Shown here piece after piece: positions 61,507 through 64,000 of a stretch of 64,000 nt of DNA. The translations under genes were made by a program, and so were the position numbers. The notes beneath the pieces are model-generated. The model searched no databases and was not told the origin of the DNA. It was given only the letters and a program-made list of their open reading frames with translations. Every line of letters begins with the position of its first letter. The first letter of the stretch is position 1. Source of the DNA: Cyclina sinensis (lineage: Eukaryota; Mollusca; Bivalvia; Venerida; Veneridae). Location of the stretch: positions 38,223,241 through 38,287,240 of the forward strand of contig JAAONU010000016.1 in NCBI GenBank assembly GCA_012932295.1, in the 5' to 3' direction.

Positions 61507-64000
61507 TCATATTCATAACCATATCGCGACATGAATGACAGTCAGTAACAACAACAACTACCCTTTCACAAAATCTGAACTCATTCCATAAAGGGCGTCG
61601 CGCTTCGACGCGGACGCCAACAATACCAGCAGTCAAAATACCCAATGGCAGATTTTCTAAAATTATTTTGAAAGTAATATATATTTTTATAATTTTTAAA
61701 AAAAAACTATTTTAAGGTCTTTTTAATAAAATGGGGCATTTGGCTTCTGAGTTTCATTTTATAGCACTTACTTAGTATTAGGCACAAGATTTTATTTATA
61801 GATAAATGAAGTGGACTGTAATAGCTTGCCTTTCAGCACTGACAACAACAGGGGTACATGTTAATGCCAAACTGTTTTATCAGAATCTTTCTCACAAACA
61901 GAAGCTATGTTGCAGCTGGGGGATTGTAATAAACATGATTAATTTCCATTTATCTAAGAAACATGTGTCTGTTAACAAGTGTCTGATAGATTTAGGCCAA
62001 TGCTTCCTGACTTTGTAGCTACTCTGTAATGTTCATTTTATGTAGATTGTAACTTACTTGTAATTTTCTTATTTATTGTATGGTGATAAATTTTAAGTGC
62101 ATGTTTTAGTTATTAACTGCTGTTAGTGTTCTGATTTCAGAAACAATGGATATTTTTCTTTCAACACTGTGACATAATTAATACAAATGCACAGTTTTAA
62201 ATTCTAAGTGTACACATGTAAAGCTTATATTTAAGTACTTACTTTAAACATATATTTATACTTCAAAAAAGCATAGGAGATGCTTCGATGTGCACTAACA
62301 TAACAGTAATATGACATTCTGCTGTTTAAGTTAAAGCCTGTCTTGCAGGCATGAGCTTATTTGAAGTTCCCTGAATATTGTTTTTAGTTTGTTTGAAGTT
62401 TTACAGTCATTTCTAAACATATTTTATCCTGCATAATGTATGAAGGGGGAAATGTACATTTAGATCATGTTGTTGCATAATATTGTGACCTGATATCTTA
62501 CTGCTGCTAGCATATTATCTGACTTCCCCTATGTCTAAGTGGACTAAAATGAAAATGTGATTATCCAATCAAATCAGAGAGAGCATTTCGATTTACTATT
62601 TGAAAATAATCGAAATGTTGTAAACATGGAGAAACTGGAAGCATTTTCAGAAGTCTTGTACACTTACACCCTAATGGGTTGGTATTATCACAACAAATAC
62701 TGTATAATAATGTATTTATAATGTCAAATGTAATTCTGTCAAAACAGATTCCCGCAAAGAATTACTTCCCTTGCCACCTGGCAACATTTATTTATGGAAA
62801 TGAAAACCGATTGTTGCCACAATAGTATACATTAAAAGAATTTAGTTTTTTATTTATGTCTTAAAATTCTTGTTTATTCGCAGACTTTGAAAAAAACCCA
62901 TGTATTTTTACCTTGTGTTATGGCATCAGAGAATTTTTAAATACAGATATTCTTTCAGAAAAATCATGGTTAAATTTAATAAGTCACATTTTAACTAAAA
63001 AGTTCAAGTTAAATAAATGTAACTTTTTTAATGCCAAAGCTGAACTGGTTATGTTTTGCGATACTTGGAAATCTGCGGGTCTCTTGTGAGCAGGTAAACA
63101 GTACAGCAAGTTTTATTGCTGAATAATTGAATTTTGAATAATTTGGTTGAGTCTATAGTGTTTGGATGAATTTCTAACACAATTCTAAATATTTTAGTCT
63201 GCAGTGCAGGGTTTACACGTACCTTGGTTGAAAATTTCTGTTAGCCAGGTTTGTTTGATTTTCTGATTTTATGTGAAATTTTATCAAAAAAGCATAACAA
63301 AGGCAAGGAATCTTGTAGCCAAATTATGATTCCTGTAGCCAAATTAATATTATATTAAAGTTTAGCAAATGGCTAAAATGGCTAATGACAGAGTGAGCCC
63401 TGCATTGGAGGATGCAAAGAGTTTCCTTCCATGGGAATAGATATTTTAAGCTCTTAAAGAAATCTGATACACATTTGTGAGCAGGATGTTTTGTAGGGAA
63501 ATTGATTTTTGCTTGGACTGTTACAGCAGATACATGAGCCATCAATGGCACCACTGTTCTCCATACTCCATTGATTTTTTCCATCCAGAAATAAGAGTTT
63601 GTAACAACAGATGTCTGTGTAATGAAAAAGACAGGGGGCCTCCTGTTGCCCTTTTGTTCATGTGAATGCAAAGCTTCCTGGGTTTCAACATGTGGTTATA
63701 ATTTTTTTTTGGTGATATAACTTTTTGGAGGTAATGAAAAAGGGTTTGAATTGGAGATACTGAAATGCTAGCATCCAATGCTGTGTTGTTGTTATGTAAT
63801 AAGCAGGAACTCATGGGACTTCAGATCATCAGATCCTAGGAAAACAGGAGTATTTTGTTTCATCTGGAAATTGTGAGAATTGAAACTAAATGAAATATAG
63901 TATGGTTTTGAAGTGAACAACATTCATTTTGTTTACATGTGAACTGAACAGAAATATTCCAGTTAATTTTTACAAGATGTACTTCAGTAGTTAACTAGCT

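Larger units (their letters stand above)
57732..64000. other. Intron or intergenic DNA right of exon 2
   Basis: No further coding exon can be supported. It holds the inverted 1.4-kb repeat, the 123-bp duplication, a short GC-rich hairpin at about 61,593-61,618 (GGGCGTCGCGCTTCGACGCG) and a possible small inverted-repeat element at 63,199-63,410. Confidence 0.45.

Noticed and set aside
62143..62202. Terminal exon of the plus-strand basic protein gene
   Set aside because: A phase-compatible acceptor (GATTTCAG) and a 19-codon frame exist, but the peptide shows no conservation signal and such matches are frequent by chance.

Overview
The window is AT-rich, intron-rich animal DNA. It has short exons with GT-AG borders, many repeats and no bacterial-style operons. 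Gene content (a long cadherin array, an FBXO41 orthologue) and repeat style (DIRS-like element, short tandem-repeat elements, MITE-like elements) point to a marine invertebrate, most likely a bivalve mollusc. The species is inference; the gene families are not.

Region 1 (about 1-23,300, minus strand) is the 5' part of a secreted or membrane cadherin-type gene. A TATA-type promoter and a short non-coding exon lie near 23,250. Two alternative signal-peptide exons follow (22,274-22,334 and 20,259-20,331), both ending in phase 1. After them comes a tandem array of a 192-residue module. Each module is built from four phase-compatible exons (A, B, C, D; normally 223, 128, 69 and 156 nt) and carries two cadherin-like repeats. 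Six modules are complete and a seventh begins; the 3' end lies off the left edge. A degraded DIRS-like retrotransposon (7,515-9,934) sits where one module should be. Exon phases let the transcript splice around it in frame.

Region 2 (about 23,300-29,500) is intergenic. It holds diverged repeats and a 10-copy 47-bp minisatellite (28,600-29,063).

Region 3 (29,570-46,363, minus strand) is one 20-exon gene. I reconstructed it as an FBXO41 orthologue: N-terminal C2H2 finger, coiled coil, a roughly 1,290-residue low-complexity linker, an F-box, then a C-terminal leucine-rich-repeat-like region. The twenty exons sum to 6,804 nt, exactly 2,268 codons (2,267 aa), about 2.6 times human FBXO41. The donor of exon 11 overlaps an in-frame TGA. 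Retention of that intron would give a 1,907-residue protein without an F-box, which is the domain layout of vertebrate ZNF365.

Region 4 (about 46,400-64,000) contains the first two coding exons of a plus-strand gene for a small, basic, probably nuclear protein (49,741-49,905 and 57,486-57,731). I do not recognise it. Its promoter has a possible CDE/CHR-like cell-cycle arrangement. The 7.6-kb intron and the downstream DNA carry a MITE-like inverted repeat, a 155-bp tandem array and two inverted copies of a 1.4-kb repeat.

The genes do not form an operon or pathway. Exon borders come from splice consensus, reading phase and family similarity; no transcript data were available.
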